In this document: in pieces, positions 26,703-35,749 of the stretch
Numbering within the stretch: the stretch's first letter is position 1
Layout of the letters: every line of letters begins with the position of its first letter
Assembly: GCA_028289195.1 (NCBI GenBank)
Contig: JANQQR010000024.1
Span: 1 to 64,000 of the forward strand
Source: Phycisphaerales bacterium
GTDB lineage: Bacteria > Planctomycetota > Phycisphaerae > Phycisphaerales > UBA1924
Length of the DNA: 64,000 nt
Reading direction: 5' to 3'
Notes under the pieces: generated by a model
The model's database searches: none
Seen by the model: the letters and a program-made list of their open reading frames with translations, nothing else
Told to the model about the DNA's origin: nothing
Position numbers and translations under genes: made by a program

Positions 26703-27869
26703 GTGCGCATCGTCCACTTCATCCAATCTGTGCGCCCGGAAGTCGGCGGCCCAGCGCGAGGGGTCCTCGATCTCTGCGCCGCCCTCGCGCAGCGGGGCCA
26801 CGAGACGCGCTGCGCGACCACCGACATCGAGAACGTCCCCGAGGCGTGGCGCGATGGAAGCCAAGGGCACCCGGCACACGTGCTCCTGCCGAGGCCCGCG
26901 CGCATGGGGATCCTCTTCAACGCTTCGCAGGAGCGCGAGCACGTCGAACCGCTCCTCGACGGCGTCGACGCCGTGCACCTCCACGGCGCGTGGGACCCGA
27001 CCAACCTCAGCATCTCGCGGGTCGCCAACCGGATGGGCGTCCCGTACTTCGTCAGCGTCAGGGGCATGCTCGACGACTGGGTGATGGCCAAGAAGGGGCT
27101 CAAGAAGCGCACCTACCTCGCGCTGTGCGGGCGTCGCTGGCTCGAAGGCGCGCGCGCCGTGCACTTCACCGCCGGACTCGAGCGAGAGGAGTCCCGCAAG
27201 CACTTCCCGAAGGGCCGTTCGCTCGTCATCCCGAACCTGCTCAACCTCGCGGACTTCGAAGACCTCCCCGGCCCGGAGCCGGCACGGGAGCGCTTCGGGC
27301 TCGATCCCGAGGGCGCGCCGGTCGTGCTCACGCTCAGCCGCATGCATCCCATCAAGCAGCTCGAGATCCTCATCGAGGCGTCGGCGATCCTCAAGCGTGA
27401 TGGCCTCCCGATCAGGCTCGTCATCGCGGGCGCCGGCGACGATCGCTACGTCTCCACGCTGAAGAAGCTCGCGGCCGACCTCGGCCTCGCCGGCCCGGAT
27501 ATCGCGTTCGTCGGCCAGGTGCTCGGGCGGGAGAAACTCTCGCTCTACCAGGCGGCCGACCTGTTCGCGATGACCAGCGCCCACGAGAACTTCGGGTTCT
27601 CGATCGCCGAGGCCCTCGCCTGTGCGACCCCGGTGCTCGTCACCCCGGGAATCAAGATCCGAGACGAACTGACGTCCGGAGGGGGCGGGTTCGTCGCTCC
27701 AGAGCAAGCCAAGCCCTTCGCCGCCGAGATGCGACGCCTCCTGGAGACCCAGGACCTGACCGAGACCGGGCGCCGTGGGCGCGAATGGGTCGGGCAATGG
27801 CTGGACACGGACCGCCTGATCGCCGAGTTTGAGCATATGTACTCGCTCCCCCCAGAGGACGCATCATGA
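26703..27869 (+). CDS. Glycosyltransferase family 4
   Basis: A 388-residue GT-B enzyme, GTG start. It has RIVHFIQSVRPEVGGPARG at the N-terminus, then PVVLTLSRMHPIKQLE for the donor-binding half, FVGQVLGREKLSLYQAADLF and the ENFGFSIAEALACATPVL signature with the E-x7-E pattern of GT4. The last four bases overlap the start of the next glycosyltransferase. It is 34 bases after the methyltransferase. The donor sugar is not predictable. Confidence 0.9.
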   Translation: MRIVHFIQSVRPEVGGPARGVLDLCAALAQRGHETRCATTDIENVPEAWRDGSQGHPAHVLLPRPARMGILFNASQEREHVEPLLDGVDAVHLHGAWDPTNLSISRVANRMGVPYFVSVRGMLDDWVMAKKGLKKRTYLALCGRRWLEGARAVHFTAGLEREESRKHFPKGRSLVIPNLLNLADFEDLPGPEPARERFGLDPEGAPVVLTLSRMHPIKQLEILIEASAILKRDGLPIRLVIAGAGDDRYVSTLKKLAADLGLAGPDIAFVGQVLGREKLSLYQAADLFAMTSAHENFGFSIAEALACATPVLVTPGIKIRDELTSGGGGFVAPEQAKPFAAEMRRLLETQDLTETGRRGREWVGQWLDTDRLIAEFEHMYSLPPEDAS

Positions 27870-28951
27870 AAGTCGTCATGTGCTGGCCGGTCATTTCCGG
27901 CTACATGGCCGCGTGCTGGCGCGCGATGTCGGCCCACGAAGACGTCGACCTGTTCGTGCTCGCTCGACGCACGGGCGGCGCGATCAACGCGTTCTCCGAC
28001 GACATCATGCAGGGCGTCCCCTGCGAGCTGCGCGAGTACGACGAGAAGATCGACTACGAACGACTCGTGAAGATCGTCAGCGATCAGAAGCCCGACGTGG
28101 TCTCGATCAGCGGCTGGGACTCGCCGGTCTACCGGCGCCTCGTCTTCGCGCCGGAATTGCGGGGCGTCCGGTTCATCATGTCGATGGACACGCCGTACCA
28201 GGGCACGCTCCGCCAGCACCTCGGGCGGTTCCGCCACCCGCGGTACTTCAAGCGGATCGATCGAGTGTTCGTCACCGGCGAGCGCTGCTTCCAGCTCGCG
28301 CGCACGCTCGGGTTCGACTCCTCGCGGATCAACCGGGGTGTCTACGGCGTCGACTTCGAGAAGCTCTCTGCGCTCCACGAGCAGCGCGCCGCACTCGACG
28401 GCGGGTGGCCCCGCAGGTTCATCTCGACCGGCCAGTACGTCGAGCGCAAGGGTGTGCGCACGCTACTGAAGGCGTACCAGCTCTACCGGTCCCAGGTGTC
28501 CGATCCGTGGTCGCTCACCTTCTGCGGCAAGGGCCCGCTCGAGCCCGAGATCGAAGCCGCCGAGGGCGTCGAGAACCGGGGCTTTGTCCAGCCGGCAGAT
28601 CTCCTCGGCGTGATGCTCCAGCACGGCGCGTTCGTGCTCGCCAGCGAGTTCGACCCCTGGCCCCTGGCCGTCGTCGAGGCCTGCGCCGCCGGCTTGCCCG
28701 TCGTCTGCACCGAGGAGTGCGGCTCGCACGTTGAGCTGCTCCGTTTCTGCACCAACGGCCGGACCGTCCAGGCCGGCTCGGCCCAGGATCTCGCCCGGGC
28801 GCTCCGCTGGATGCACGATCGCACCGACGCCATGCCCGAGATGGGCGCGGCCAGCGTCCGACTCGCCTCGGCCTACTCGGCACAGATGTGGGCCCTCCGC
28901 TGGGCCACAGTTTGCCGAGAACTCACGGAATCCGGCCCCCGAAGCTCCTGA
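27866..28951 (+). CDS. Glycosyltransferase family 4
   Basis: A 361-residue GT-B enzyme starting with ATG in an ATGA overlap with the previous gene. The C-terminal half has FISTGQYVERKG, the LTFCGKGPLEPEIEA region, GFVQPADLLGVMLQH, and EFDPWPLAVVEACAAGLPVV with the E-x7-E pattern. The N-terminal half contains WPVISGYMAACWRAMS. It closes the compact run from 24457. Roles in building the repeat unit are inferred. Confidence 0.88.
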   Translation: MKVVMCWPVISGYMAACWRAMSAHEDVDLFVLARRTGGAINAFSDDIMQGVPCELREYDEKIDYERLVKIVSDQKPDVVSISGWDSPVYRRLVFAPELRGVRFIMSMDTPYQGTLRQHLGRFRHPRYFKRIDRVFVTGERCFQLARTLGFDSSRINRGVYGVDFEKLSALHEQRAALDGGWPRRFISTGQYVERKGVRTLLKAYQLYRSQVSDPWSLTFCGKGPLEPEIEAAEGVENRGFVQPADLLGVMLQHGAFVLASEFDPWPLAVVEACAAGLPVVCTEECGSHVELLRFCTNGRTVQAGSAQDLARALRWMHDRTDAMPEMGAASVRLASAYSAQMWALRWATVCRELTESGPRSS

Positions 28952-29004
28952 GCGGCTAGACTCTCGGCCCCTTTTCATTGCCGCGATCGCGGAAGGAGCC
29001 AAGC

Positions 29005-30177
29005 GTGTCCGAGCTCATCAGCCCCCATGGTGGCGAACTGGTCAATCGTGTCCTCGACGAGGCCGGCGCGAACGCCGCGCGGGCCGAGGCCCAGTCGCTG
29101 CCCCGCATCGATCTCTCCGCCAAGCAGTCCTGCGATCTGGAGATGATCGGCATCGGGGCGTTCAGCCCGCTCACCGGCTTCATGGGCGAGGCCGACTTCA
29201 AGAGCGTCTGCACCGACATGAAGCTCTCCTCGGGGCGCACCTGGCCCATCCCCATCCTCCTCGCTGTCGACGAGGCCGACGCCCCCAAGCCCGGCCAGAA
29301 GGTCGCGCTCTACGCGCCGAACGGCGAGCTTCAGGCCCTGATGACCGTCGAGGAGACGTTCAGGCACGACAAGAAGCTCGAGATCCCCAACGTCTTCCGC
29401 ACCGAGGACGACGCCCACCCCGGCGTGAAGCAGGTCCTCGACGAGGGCGACGTCTGCATCGCCGGCCCGGTCGACGTTGTCACCGTGTGCGTTGATCCCG
29501 ACGGCCCCGAGGCCTTCCTCGACGAGCGCCTCACCCCAGCCCAGACCCGCGCCGAGTTCGCCAAGCGGGGCTGGAGCACCGTCGCCGCGTTCCAGACCCG
29601 CAACCCGATCCACCGTGCCCACGAGTACCTCTGCAAGTGCGCCCAGGAGATCTGCGACGGGCTGCTCATCCACCCGCTCGTCGGCGAGACCAAGCCCGGC
29701 GACATCCCCGCCGACGTCCGCATGGACTGCTACAACGTCCTGATCGAGAACTACTTCGTCGTCGAGCGGACCCTGCTGTCGGTCATGCCCGCGGCCATGC
29801 GCTACGCAGGGCCCCGTGAGGCCGTCCTCCACGCCCTTGTCCGCAAGAACTACGGCGTGACCCACTTCATCGTCGGGCGCGACCACGCCGGCGTGGGCGA
29901 CTACTACGGCACCTACGACGCCCAGCTGATCTTCGACGACCTCGACCCGGCCGATCTCCAGATCGAGCCCCTCAAGTTCGAGCACGCCGCCTGGTCCCAC
30001 AAGGCCCAGGGCATGGTCAGCGCCAAGACCTTCCCCAAGATCAAGGGCGACCAGGTCTTCCTCTCGGGCACCAAGGTTCGGGAAATGCTCGGGAACGGCG
30101 AGAAGCCCCCCGCTGAGTTCACGCGGCCCGAGGTCGCCGAGGTGCTCATCGAGTGGGCCTCCGTCCCGGTTTCGTAA
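29005..30177 (+). CDS. sat: Sulfate adenylyltransferase (ATP sulfurylase)
   Basis: Makes adenosine 5'-phosphosulfate from sulfate and ATP. The 390-residue product has QTRNPIHRAH at 197-206 (the QxRNP and HxxH motifs), GRDHAGVGDYYG and QVFLSGTKVREML. The GTG at 29005 is chosen because GGAAGGAG lies just upstream. The single-subunit ATP sulfurylase form fits, rather than CysDN. The partners for APS use, apsK and cysQ, are on the other strand 7 kb away. Being directly after the glycosyltransferase run, it could provide activated sulfate for polysaccharide sulfation. Confidence 0.95.
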   Translation: MSELISPHGGELVNRVLDEAGANAARAEAQSLPRIDLSAKQSCDLEMIGIGAFSPLTGFMGEADFKSVCTDMKLSSGRTWPIPILLAVDEADAPKPGQKVALYAPNGELQALMTVEETFRHDKKLEIPNVFRTEDDAHPGVKQVLDEGDVCIAGPVDVVTVCVDPDGPEAFLDERLTPAQTRAEFAKRGWSTVAAFQTRNPIHRAHEYLCKCAQEICDGLLIHPLVGETKPGDIPADVRMDCYNVLIENYFVVERTLLSVMPAAMRYAGPREAVLHALVRKNYGVTHFIVGRDHAGVGDYYGTYDAQLIFDDLDPADLQIEPLKFEHAAWSHKAQGMVSAKTFPKIKGDQVFLSGTKVREMLGNGEKPPAEFTRPEVAEVLIEWASVPVS

Positions 30178-30309
30178 GGGTTATCGGACAAAGCCCGACC
30201 GCGAAAATCTCGGACGAACCGGCGGAATCCGCTGGCTCCGGCCTCTGAGCGCTGTACATTTCTCATGCGACCCCGCACAGGTCGCGCGTACAGGTGTCAG
30301 GAGTCAGAG

Positions 30310-30996
30310 ATGAGTACAGTTGCGCGCCGAAACTTTTTGGAAGATGCCCTCGCTCCGCTCGCGTTTTCGCCAGCGCCGGCATCGACCCCGGATGTCGCTG
30401 ATGAGACGCTTCTGCGTCTGGTCGAGGACCTCCCGGCCCATGACCACGCCGAACCCGAGATCGTCCCCGAGGCCAGCCCCTGGACGCTGAAGCAGAAGGC
30501 GCTCCGCGCCGCGTGGATGCTCGTGGGCAAGCCCGTCTTCCGCTGCACGTTCCACAACTGGTACGGCATCCGGCGCGGCATCCTTCGCGCCTTCGGCGCC
30601 AAGGTCGGCAAGGGCGTCCGGGTCCGCCCCTCGGCCAACATCGAGATCCCTTGGAACGTCGAGCTCGGTGATGACGCCGTCGTCGGCGACCACGCCATCC
30701 TCTACTCGCTCGGCAAGATCACCATCGGCGCCCGCGCCATCGTCAGCCAGTACGCCCACCTCTGCGCCGGAACGCACGACATCGCCAGCCGTTCGTTCAA
30801 GCTCATCCGTGAGCCGGTCACGATCGGTGCCGAGGCCTGGATCGCCGCCGAAGCGTTCGTCGCCCCCGGCGTCGAAGTCGGCCCGCAGAGCGTGCTCGGA
30901 TGCCGCTCGAGCGCCTTCAAGCCCATGGAAGCCGGTGTGGTGTACGTCGGCAGCCCGGCCAAGCCGATCCGCCGGCGCGTGATCACCCGCGACTGA
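30310..30996 (+). CDS. Hexapeptide-repeat acyltransferase, paralogue of the 25395 gene
   Basis: A 228-residue left-handed beta-helix acyltransferase. ATG at 30310 is preceded by AGGAG at proper distance. It has an N-terminal soluble extension of about 65 residues, then FRCTFHNWYGIRRG, repeats such as IGARAIVSQYAHLCAGTHD and a final YVGSPAKPIRRRV. It shares the FRCTFHNWYG and THD elements with the acyltransferase at 25395, which has a shorter N-terminus. It sits 132 bases after sat and convergent with the ligase-like gene. Presumably O-acetylates the exopolysaccharide. Confidence 0.85.
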   Translation: MSTVARRNFLEDALAPLAFSPAPASTPDVADETLLRLVEDLPAHDHAEPEIVPEASPWTLKQKALRAAWMLVGKPVFRCTFHNWYGIRRGILRAFGAKVGKGVRVRPSANIEIPWNVELGDDAVVGDHAILYSLGKITIGARAIVSQYAHLCAGTHDIASRSFKLIREPVTIGAEAWIAAEAFVAPGVEVGPQSVLGCRSSAFKPMEAGVVYVGSPAKPIRRRVITRD

Positions 30997-31033
30997 GCGG
31001 CGCGGAACGCACCCAACGCGAAACAACGGCTAG

Positions 31034-31062
31034 CCCCGGGCGCCCGAGCGCTCGGGGTTATT
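31034..31062 (+). terminator. Strong hairpin between convergent genes
   Basis: A 10-bp stem (31034-31043 with 31048-31057, one G-U) and a CCGA loop, followed by TTATT on the plus strand. It lies between the acyltransferase stop and the stop of the ligase-like gene. The U-tract is short, so efficiency is uncertain. Confidence 0.55.
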
Positions 31063-32416
31063 GCTGCCGGTGTTCGCCGTACCCGCCGTACTCCGCGTAC
31101 TCGTCGTAGTGCTCGTCGTACTCCCACTCGTCGTGGTGCTCGGGGCCCCATTCCTCGGCCTCGCGATACTGCTTGGCCCTGTCGAGCAGGTACGTCGAGA
31201 GGCACGCGGAGATGAGTATGAACACCGGCGACGGCCCGACACGCGTCAGCATGATGCCCTCGAACATCGAACTGCCGAGGTACATTGCGTTGTGCGCGAT
31301 GATCAGATCCACGAGCGGCCGGTCTTCCGGCCAGACCCGCTTCCGCACCCGCCACGCCTGCAGGACAACCCACGCGCTCACCGCGGCGAGAGCCATGGTG
31401 AGCATGACCATGCCGATGCCGTAGCCCGCAAAGGCCAGCAGGAAGCTGTTCTCGCTTGCGCCCGCGTCTTCGACGCCGACGCCGATGAGCGGGTTCTCCA
31501 TGCCGGTTTCGAGCATCGCCTGCCAGCTCAGCGTGCGGGTGTCGCCGCCTTCGAACAGGCGCGACGTCGCGAGCTCGATGTCCTCATCCGGACTCAGGAA
31601 GACGAAGATCGGGTACGCGATCAGCGCGCCGACGGGCAGCAGCAGGATCATGTTGCCCAGGCGTCTGTACAGCACGCACCCGAGCCCGAGCACCGCCATG
31701 CCGAGCCCCGTCCGCGAGCCGGTCCAGAGGACGATCACGCCGAATGCTGCGCCGCCGCCGAGCCACATGATCTTCCGCCACTTGCGATCGTCGTACATCG
31801 AGAGCCACACCAGATTGGTGCAGACCGATGCCGACACGATCGCCGCGAACTGCGGGTTGGCGGTGAAACCGGTGAATCGCGGCCCGGCCATCAGGGCGCT
31901 CTGGTCGAGCCCGATCTGCACGGCCGTCGCAAAGAGCATCGCCAGACCGGCGTATCCCACGAACCGCTCGAGCTTCATCGCATCGTCATTGTCGCGCAGC
32001 GTGAGCGGCACGACGAGCATGAACGACAGCACGGCGAACACAGCGATGCCCAGCGACAGCGCTGCCTGGTTCGCATCCCCGTGCAGCAGGCGCATCAGCG
32101 CGTTGTAGGCGCCGATCAGGAACAGCACGAGCGCCTGCGCCGGGATCCGGAGCGAGCCCCCGCCGACCAGGCGCGGGAGCGCGAAGAACAGCAGCGCGCC
32201 GAGCGCCACGTAGAGCTGCGATCGGTAGGTCTGCAGGGGCGCGAGCCATGTCAGGATCGGGCGCTCGGTCATCTTGTCGATGCGCAGCCCGAGCGAGGCG
32301 ATGAACATGATCAGGCCGACCAGCGGCAGCACGAGGCGCGGGCGCGACGCCAGCGAAAGCGCGGCGACGGCGCCCGCGACCAGACCGCCCACGATGACCC
32401 ACAGAGGGAAGTCCAT
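31058..32416 (-). CDS. O-antigen ligase/polymerase-like membrane protein with an acidic His/Tyr tail
   Basis: A 452-residue polytopic protein with about ten to twelve helices, e.g. WVIVGGLVAGAVAALSLAS at its start. A large extracytoplasmic loop with GSRTGLG and FEGGDTRTLSW precedes IGVGVED, patterns of the Wzy/WaaL (O-antigen ligase, PF04932) family. The ATG at 32416 is chosen at the first helix. The last 30 or so residues are extremely rich in Glu, Asp, His, Tyr and Gly; this tail is not typical of the family. It may polymerise or attach the polysaccharide repeat units. It is 49 bases from the next gene upstream. Confidence 0.8.
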   Translation of the reverse strand: MDFPLWVIVGGLVAGAVAALSLASRPRLVLPLVGLIMFIASLGLRIDKMTERPILTWLAPLQTYRSQLYVALGALLFFALPRLVGGGSLRIPAQALVLFLIGAYNALMRLLHGDANQAALSLGIAVFAVLSFMLVVPLTLRDNDDAMKLERFVGYAGLAMLFATAVQIGLDQSALMAGPRFTGFTANPQFAAIVSASVCTNLVWLSMYDDRKWRKIMWLGGGAAFGVIVLWTGSRTGLGMAVLGLGCVLYRRLGNMILLLPVGALIAYPIFVFLSPDEDIELATSRLFEGGDTRTLSWQAMLETGMENPLIGVGVEDAGASENSFLLAFAGYGIGMVMLTMALAAVSAWVVLQAWRVRKRVWPEDRPLVDLIIAHNAMYLGSSMFEGIMLTRVGPSPVFILISACLSTYLLDRAKQYREAEEWGPEHHDEWEYDEHYDEYAEYGGYGEHRQQ

Positions 32417-32465
32417 CCACTCTCCTGAGGCTCCGGGGACGCCAAAACCGCGTCCCACCGTGACT

Positions 32466-33572
32466 CTATCGGGCGTCGCCCCCGGCGGGTTCGGTCAAAG
32501 CGGGCCCCGATTCGGGGACGCTGCTTCCCTGATCAGTCACCGGGCCGAGATCGAGGGTCACGAAGATCGGGCGATGGTCCGACCGGAAGCGGGGTCCCAC
32601 CTCGAACGATCGCACGACGAACGCCGGGGAGGTCCAGACCCGGTCGATCGGCAACGCGAGAGCGGGGGGGAGCCACGCGGGCCAGGTGCCCGCTCCGAAT
32701 CGAGGCGTCCATCCGACCAGGCCGCTCGCCCGGCGCAGTTCACGAAAGAGGCGCCCGCTGGGCGCCGAGTTGGTGTCCGCAGCGAGCACCGCCGGCATGC
32801 CGCGGGCCTCGCTCCACCGGCGCAGGATCGAACCCTCGCGCCGCGCGTGGGCCAGAGACCTCCGCCACGACTCGGCGTTCCGGGGCGACGGCGGATGGGT
32901 CATCGCCAGCAGGAACCTCGTGCCCGAGTCGTGCGTCACGACGGCGCTCCGCCGGGCGAGGAAGCTGTGCTTGATCTCTCGAGTCGTCGGCTCGGCCAGG
33001 CCCACGAGATCGACCGGGTGCCTGCTGTAGATCGACATGGCCCACTGCCAGCCCGGGTAGGGCTCGATCTGGTGCTCGTACAACCGATCGAGGTCTTCGT
33101 TGTCGTTCAGCGTGCGCCACGGCGACTCGATGACGCAGAGGATGTCCGGCCCCATCTCTTCCACCCACTCGATGAAGCTGGGGTCGATGGGCCCGCTGTC
33201 GCCATCGGCGTTGAAGAGCACCAGCGAGAGGCTCGCGTGATCCGGATCGAATTCGCCGCCGACGGGCGCGGGCGCGCCGCGCCAGCTGAGCGCGATCAGG
33301 AGCATCCCGGCACCAGCGCTGAGGGCGCCCAGTCGCGTGCGTCGCAGCGCCATGAGCACCGCGCCCGCGAGCACCTGCACGAGCCCGATCTGCTGCGTTG
33401 GCTGCGCGGCGACGTCGAGAAGAAACGGCCGGGACGTCCAGAGCGCGTTGACGATCGGCGCCAGCAACGCAACACCGGCGAGGGCCCACGCGACAGCAAT
33501 TGCCCGCCGCCCCCTCGCTCCCATCGGCCGGACAGCCTCGATGTGCTGGCCCAACGCGCCTCGCCCGCTCAA
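32466..33572 (-). CDS. Membrane-anchored endonuclease/exonuclease/phosphatase-family protein
   Basis: A 368-residue protein. Two or three hydrophobic segments occur in the first 100 residues, followed by an EEP-fold domain with the family motifs VLFNADGD, LCVIES, LAADTNSAP and RSDHRPIFV (SDH). The TTG start at 33572 is supported by GGAGGAG nine bases upstream. Such YafD-type membrane EEP proteins act on phosphodiesters; the substrate here is unknown. It is followed 49 bases later by the ligase-like gene, suggesting one transcript. Confidence 0.85.
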   Translation of the reverse strand: MSGRGALGQHIEAVRPMGARGRRAIAVAWALAGVALLAPIVNALWTSRPFLLDVAAQPTQQIGLVQVLAGAVLMALRRTRLGALSAGAGMLLIALSWRGAPAPVGGEFDPDHASLSLVLFNADGDSGPIDPSFIEWVEEMGPDILCVIESPWRTLNDNEDLDRLYEHQIEPYPGWQWAMSIYSRHPVDLVGLAEPTTREIKHSFLARRSAVVTHDSGTRFLLAMTHPPSPRNAESWRRSLAHARREGSILRRWSEARGMPAVLAADTNSAPSGRLFRELRRASGLVGWTPRFGAGTWPAWLPPALALPIDRVWTSPAFVVRSFEVGPRFRSDHRPIFVTLDLGPVTDQGSSVPESGPALTEPAGGDAR

Positions 33573-33916
33573 TGCCGCGTTCTCCTCCGGCGCCCGGCCC
33601 GGGCGCCGCCGTCATCGTGCGCCGCCTGCCTCCGGCGCTCAAGCGCATAAAAAAAGCAGGGCGCCATCGCTTAAACAGCGCCCCGCTGGAGGAGAGAGAG
33701 ATCGAGAGGGATGATATCTCTGATCGACGAATGGTGTTCTGGTTTCTTGAAACTTTTGGGCGTTCCGCTTGACACGCCCCGTTTGGGTGATCGACGAAAA
33801 TGCAGGACTTGCGCACTGTCGACGCCCAATTGTTAAGAGGACGCCACGCTCTTGTTACGTCGAAGCGATCATCGGCACCCGCGCGAATCGAGCCTGTTTT
33901 CGGCGGATTCCCGCGC
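33573..33916. other. 344-base intergenic region with a terminator and a short direct repeat
   Basis: Separates two minus-strand genes and is clearly A/T-richer than the flanks. It contains a minus-strand terminator at 33648-33687 and a direct repeat TGATCGACGAA at 33721-33731 and 33788-33798. About 230 bases lie between the stop of the SLC13 gene (33917) and that terminator, longer than a normal 3' end. No good reading frame is visible. A small RNA ending at the terminator, or a long 3' UTR, are both possible. The promoter of the 33572 gene should lie between 33573 and the terminator. Confidence 0.5.
33648..33687 (-). terminator. Rho-independent terminator on the minus strand
   Basis: A stem of AGC-GGGCGC type (33655-33664 with 33678-33687, one mismatch) with a 13-base A/T-rich loop. 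On the minus strand it is followed by a run of seven T residues. It is correctly oriented for the SLC13 gene or for an unannotated transcript in the gap. Confidence 0.8.
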
Positions 33917-35722
33917 TCAACTCGTGCCCAGCGGACCGAACGCGACCATCGTCGCGCCGATCGCGACCGCTCCGGCCAGCAGCGTGAGCGGCGTGCCGAA
34001 GCGCGTGAAATCTATCCACCGGTAACCCCCCGGACCTAACACCATCAGGTTCGTCTGGTACCCGAGCGGTGTGGAGAAATCGGCCGACGCCGCGATCGCC
34101 ACGAGCACCGCGACCGGCAGCGCATCGATGCCCGCGACGGACGCCGCATCGATCGCCACCGGGAACATCAGCACCGCCGCGGCGGTGTTGCTCATGAGCA
34201 TCGTGAACACAACCGTCAGCACATAGATCGCCGCCAGGATCGCGACCGGGCCGCCGGATCCCGCGACGTCGATCAGCCGGTCAGCCAGGAACGGCGCGAG
34301 CCCCGACGCCTGCATCGCGTTGCCGATCCCGAACGCCGAAGCCACCACGATCAGCACCGACCAGTCGATCGACGCCCGCGCCTGGGGGCCCGTGCAGCAA
34401 CGGGTGATGATCATCAGCCCCGCCGCTGCCATCGCGCCGACCATCGGTTGCAGCAGACCCGCGCTCAGCGCCGCGACCAGCGCGACCATGATCCCGATCG
34501 CGATCGGCGCGCGGGCGTGACGCGGCGCGGCGGCGCCCTCGAGCTCGCTCACCAGGTGGAACTCGCTCGATCCACGGTACCTGCTGGCAAAGTCCGGGCC
34601 CGCCTCGAGCAGCAGGGTGTCGCCGGGGTGGATCACGATGTCGCCGATTTTGCCGCTCAGCTTGTGACCGAACCGGTGCGCCGCGATGACAACCGCGTTG
34701 TAGCGAGAGCGGATCGCCGCGTCGCGCACCGTCTGACCAACGAGCGGTGAGGACGGCGAGACGACCGCCTCGATGAGCTTCATCGAGTGCCGGTTGCCGC
34801 CGTTCGCCTCGTCGCTCTCCGCGGTGACCGGCGTCAGGCCGCGCGTGCTCTGCAGATCGACAACCGAATCCAGATCGCCGACCAGCACGAGCACGTCGCC
34901 CTCGCGCACGCGCTCGCCCGGACCGACCGCCGTGATCGAGCGGTCCCCGCGATCGATGCGGCTCAGGAACAGCCCGGGCAGATGGCGGAGCCCCGCCTCC
35001 TCTACGTTCTTCCCCGCGACCGGCGAGCCGCGCTCGACGCGCACCTCGGTCATGTATCGCTTCGCAGACGCCTCGGCCGACATCGGGTCTTCCCGGGTCG
35101 GCAGCAGCGCCCGCCCGAACACGAGGATGTACGCGAGCCCCACGGCCATCACCGGCACGCCCACCCAGGCGACGGTGAACATGCCGAACTCCCTGATCGG
35201 CGTCGCATCCGGCAACGCGTTGTGCTGCTTGATCAGGCCGTGCACGACCAGGTTCGTGCTGGTGCCGATGAGCGTGCACATCCCACCCAGGATCGCCGCG
35301 AACGAGAGCGGCATGAACAGCCGCGACGCCGCGATCCCCGCGCGGCGCGCGGTCGAATCGAGCACGGGGAGCATCGCCGCCACCAGCGGCGTGTTGTTCG
35401 TGAACGCCGAGAGCGCCGCGATCGGCCCGATCAGCCGCGCCTGGGCGTCGAGAGTGCTTCGGGGCTGGCCGATCAGGCGCGCGGCCATGCCGCGCACCGC
35501 GCCGGTCTCCTTCATGCCCGCCGCCACGATGTACAGCAGCGCGATCGTCGCCACCCCCGGGTTCGCAAAGCCCGCGATGGCCTCGGCCGGCCCGATGATC
35601 CCTGAGATCAGCAGCAGCAGCAGGGCGCCGCCGAGGGCCAGGTCCGGCGCAACGCGCCCGGACGCGAGGCCCGCGAGCATCGCGAGCAGAACCCCCGCCG
35701 TCAGCCAGGCCTCGGTGCCCAT
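33917..35722 (-). CDS. SLC13-family anion transporter with two RCK_C domains
   Basis: A 601-residue inner-membrane transporter. The N-terminal region has NTPLVAAMLPVL and IGTSTNLVV, family signatures of the DASS/SLC13 anion:sodium symporters. In the middle, two TrkA_C/RCK_C modules are visible (VERGSPVAGKNVEEAGLRHL and VVSPSSPLVGQTVRDAAIRS), then the second membrane half. This SLC13-RCK arrangement is common for predicted sulfate permeases. The genes cysQ and apsK lie upstream, supporting sulfate as substrate, though dicarboxylates remain possible. The gap to cysQ is 27 bases, so it is likely the last gene of that operon. Confidence 0.88.
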   Translation of the reverse strand: MGTEAWLTAGVLLAMLAGLASGRVAPDLALGGALLLLLISGIIGPAEAIAGFANPGVATIALLYIVAAGMKETGAVRGMAARLIGQPRSTLDAQARLIGPIAALSAFTNNTPLVAAMLPVLDSTARRAGIAASRLFMPLSFAAILGGMCTLIGTSTNLVVHGLIKQHNALPDATPIREFGMFTVAWVGVPVMAVGLAYILVFGRALLPTREDPMSAEASAKRYMTEVRVERGSPVAGKNVEEAGLRHLPGLFLSRIDRGDRSITAVGPGERVREGDVLVLVGDLDSVVDLQSTRGLTPVTAESDEANGGNRHSMKLIEAVVSPSSPLVGQTVRDAAIRSRYNAVVIAAHRFGHKLSGKIGDIVIHPGDTLLLEAGPDFASRYRGSSEFHLVSELEGAAAPRHARAPIAIGIMVALVAALSAGLLQPMVGAMAAAGLMIITRCCTGPQARASIDWSVLIVVASAFGIGNAMQASGLAPFLADRLIDVAGSGGPVAILAAIYVLTVVFTMLMSNTAAAVLMFPVAIDAASVAGIDALPVAVLVAIAASADFSTPLGYQTNLMVLGPGGYRWIDFTRFGTPLTLLAGAVAIGATMVAFGPLGTS

Positions 35723-35749
35723 GCGTGCAAGGATACCCGCCGGGCGGGC

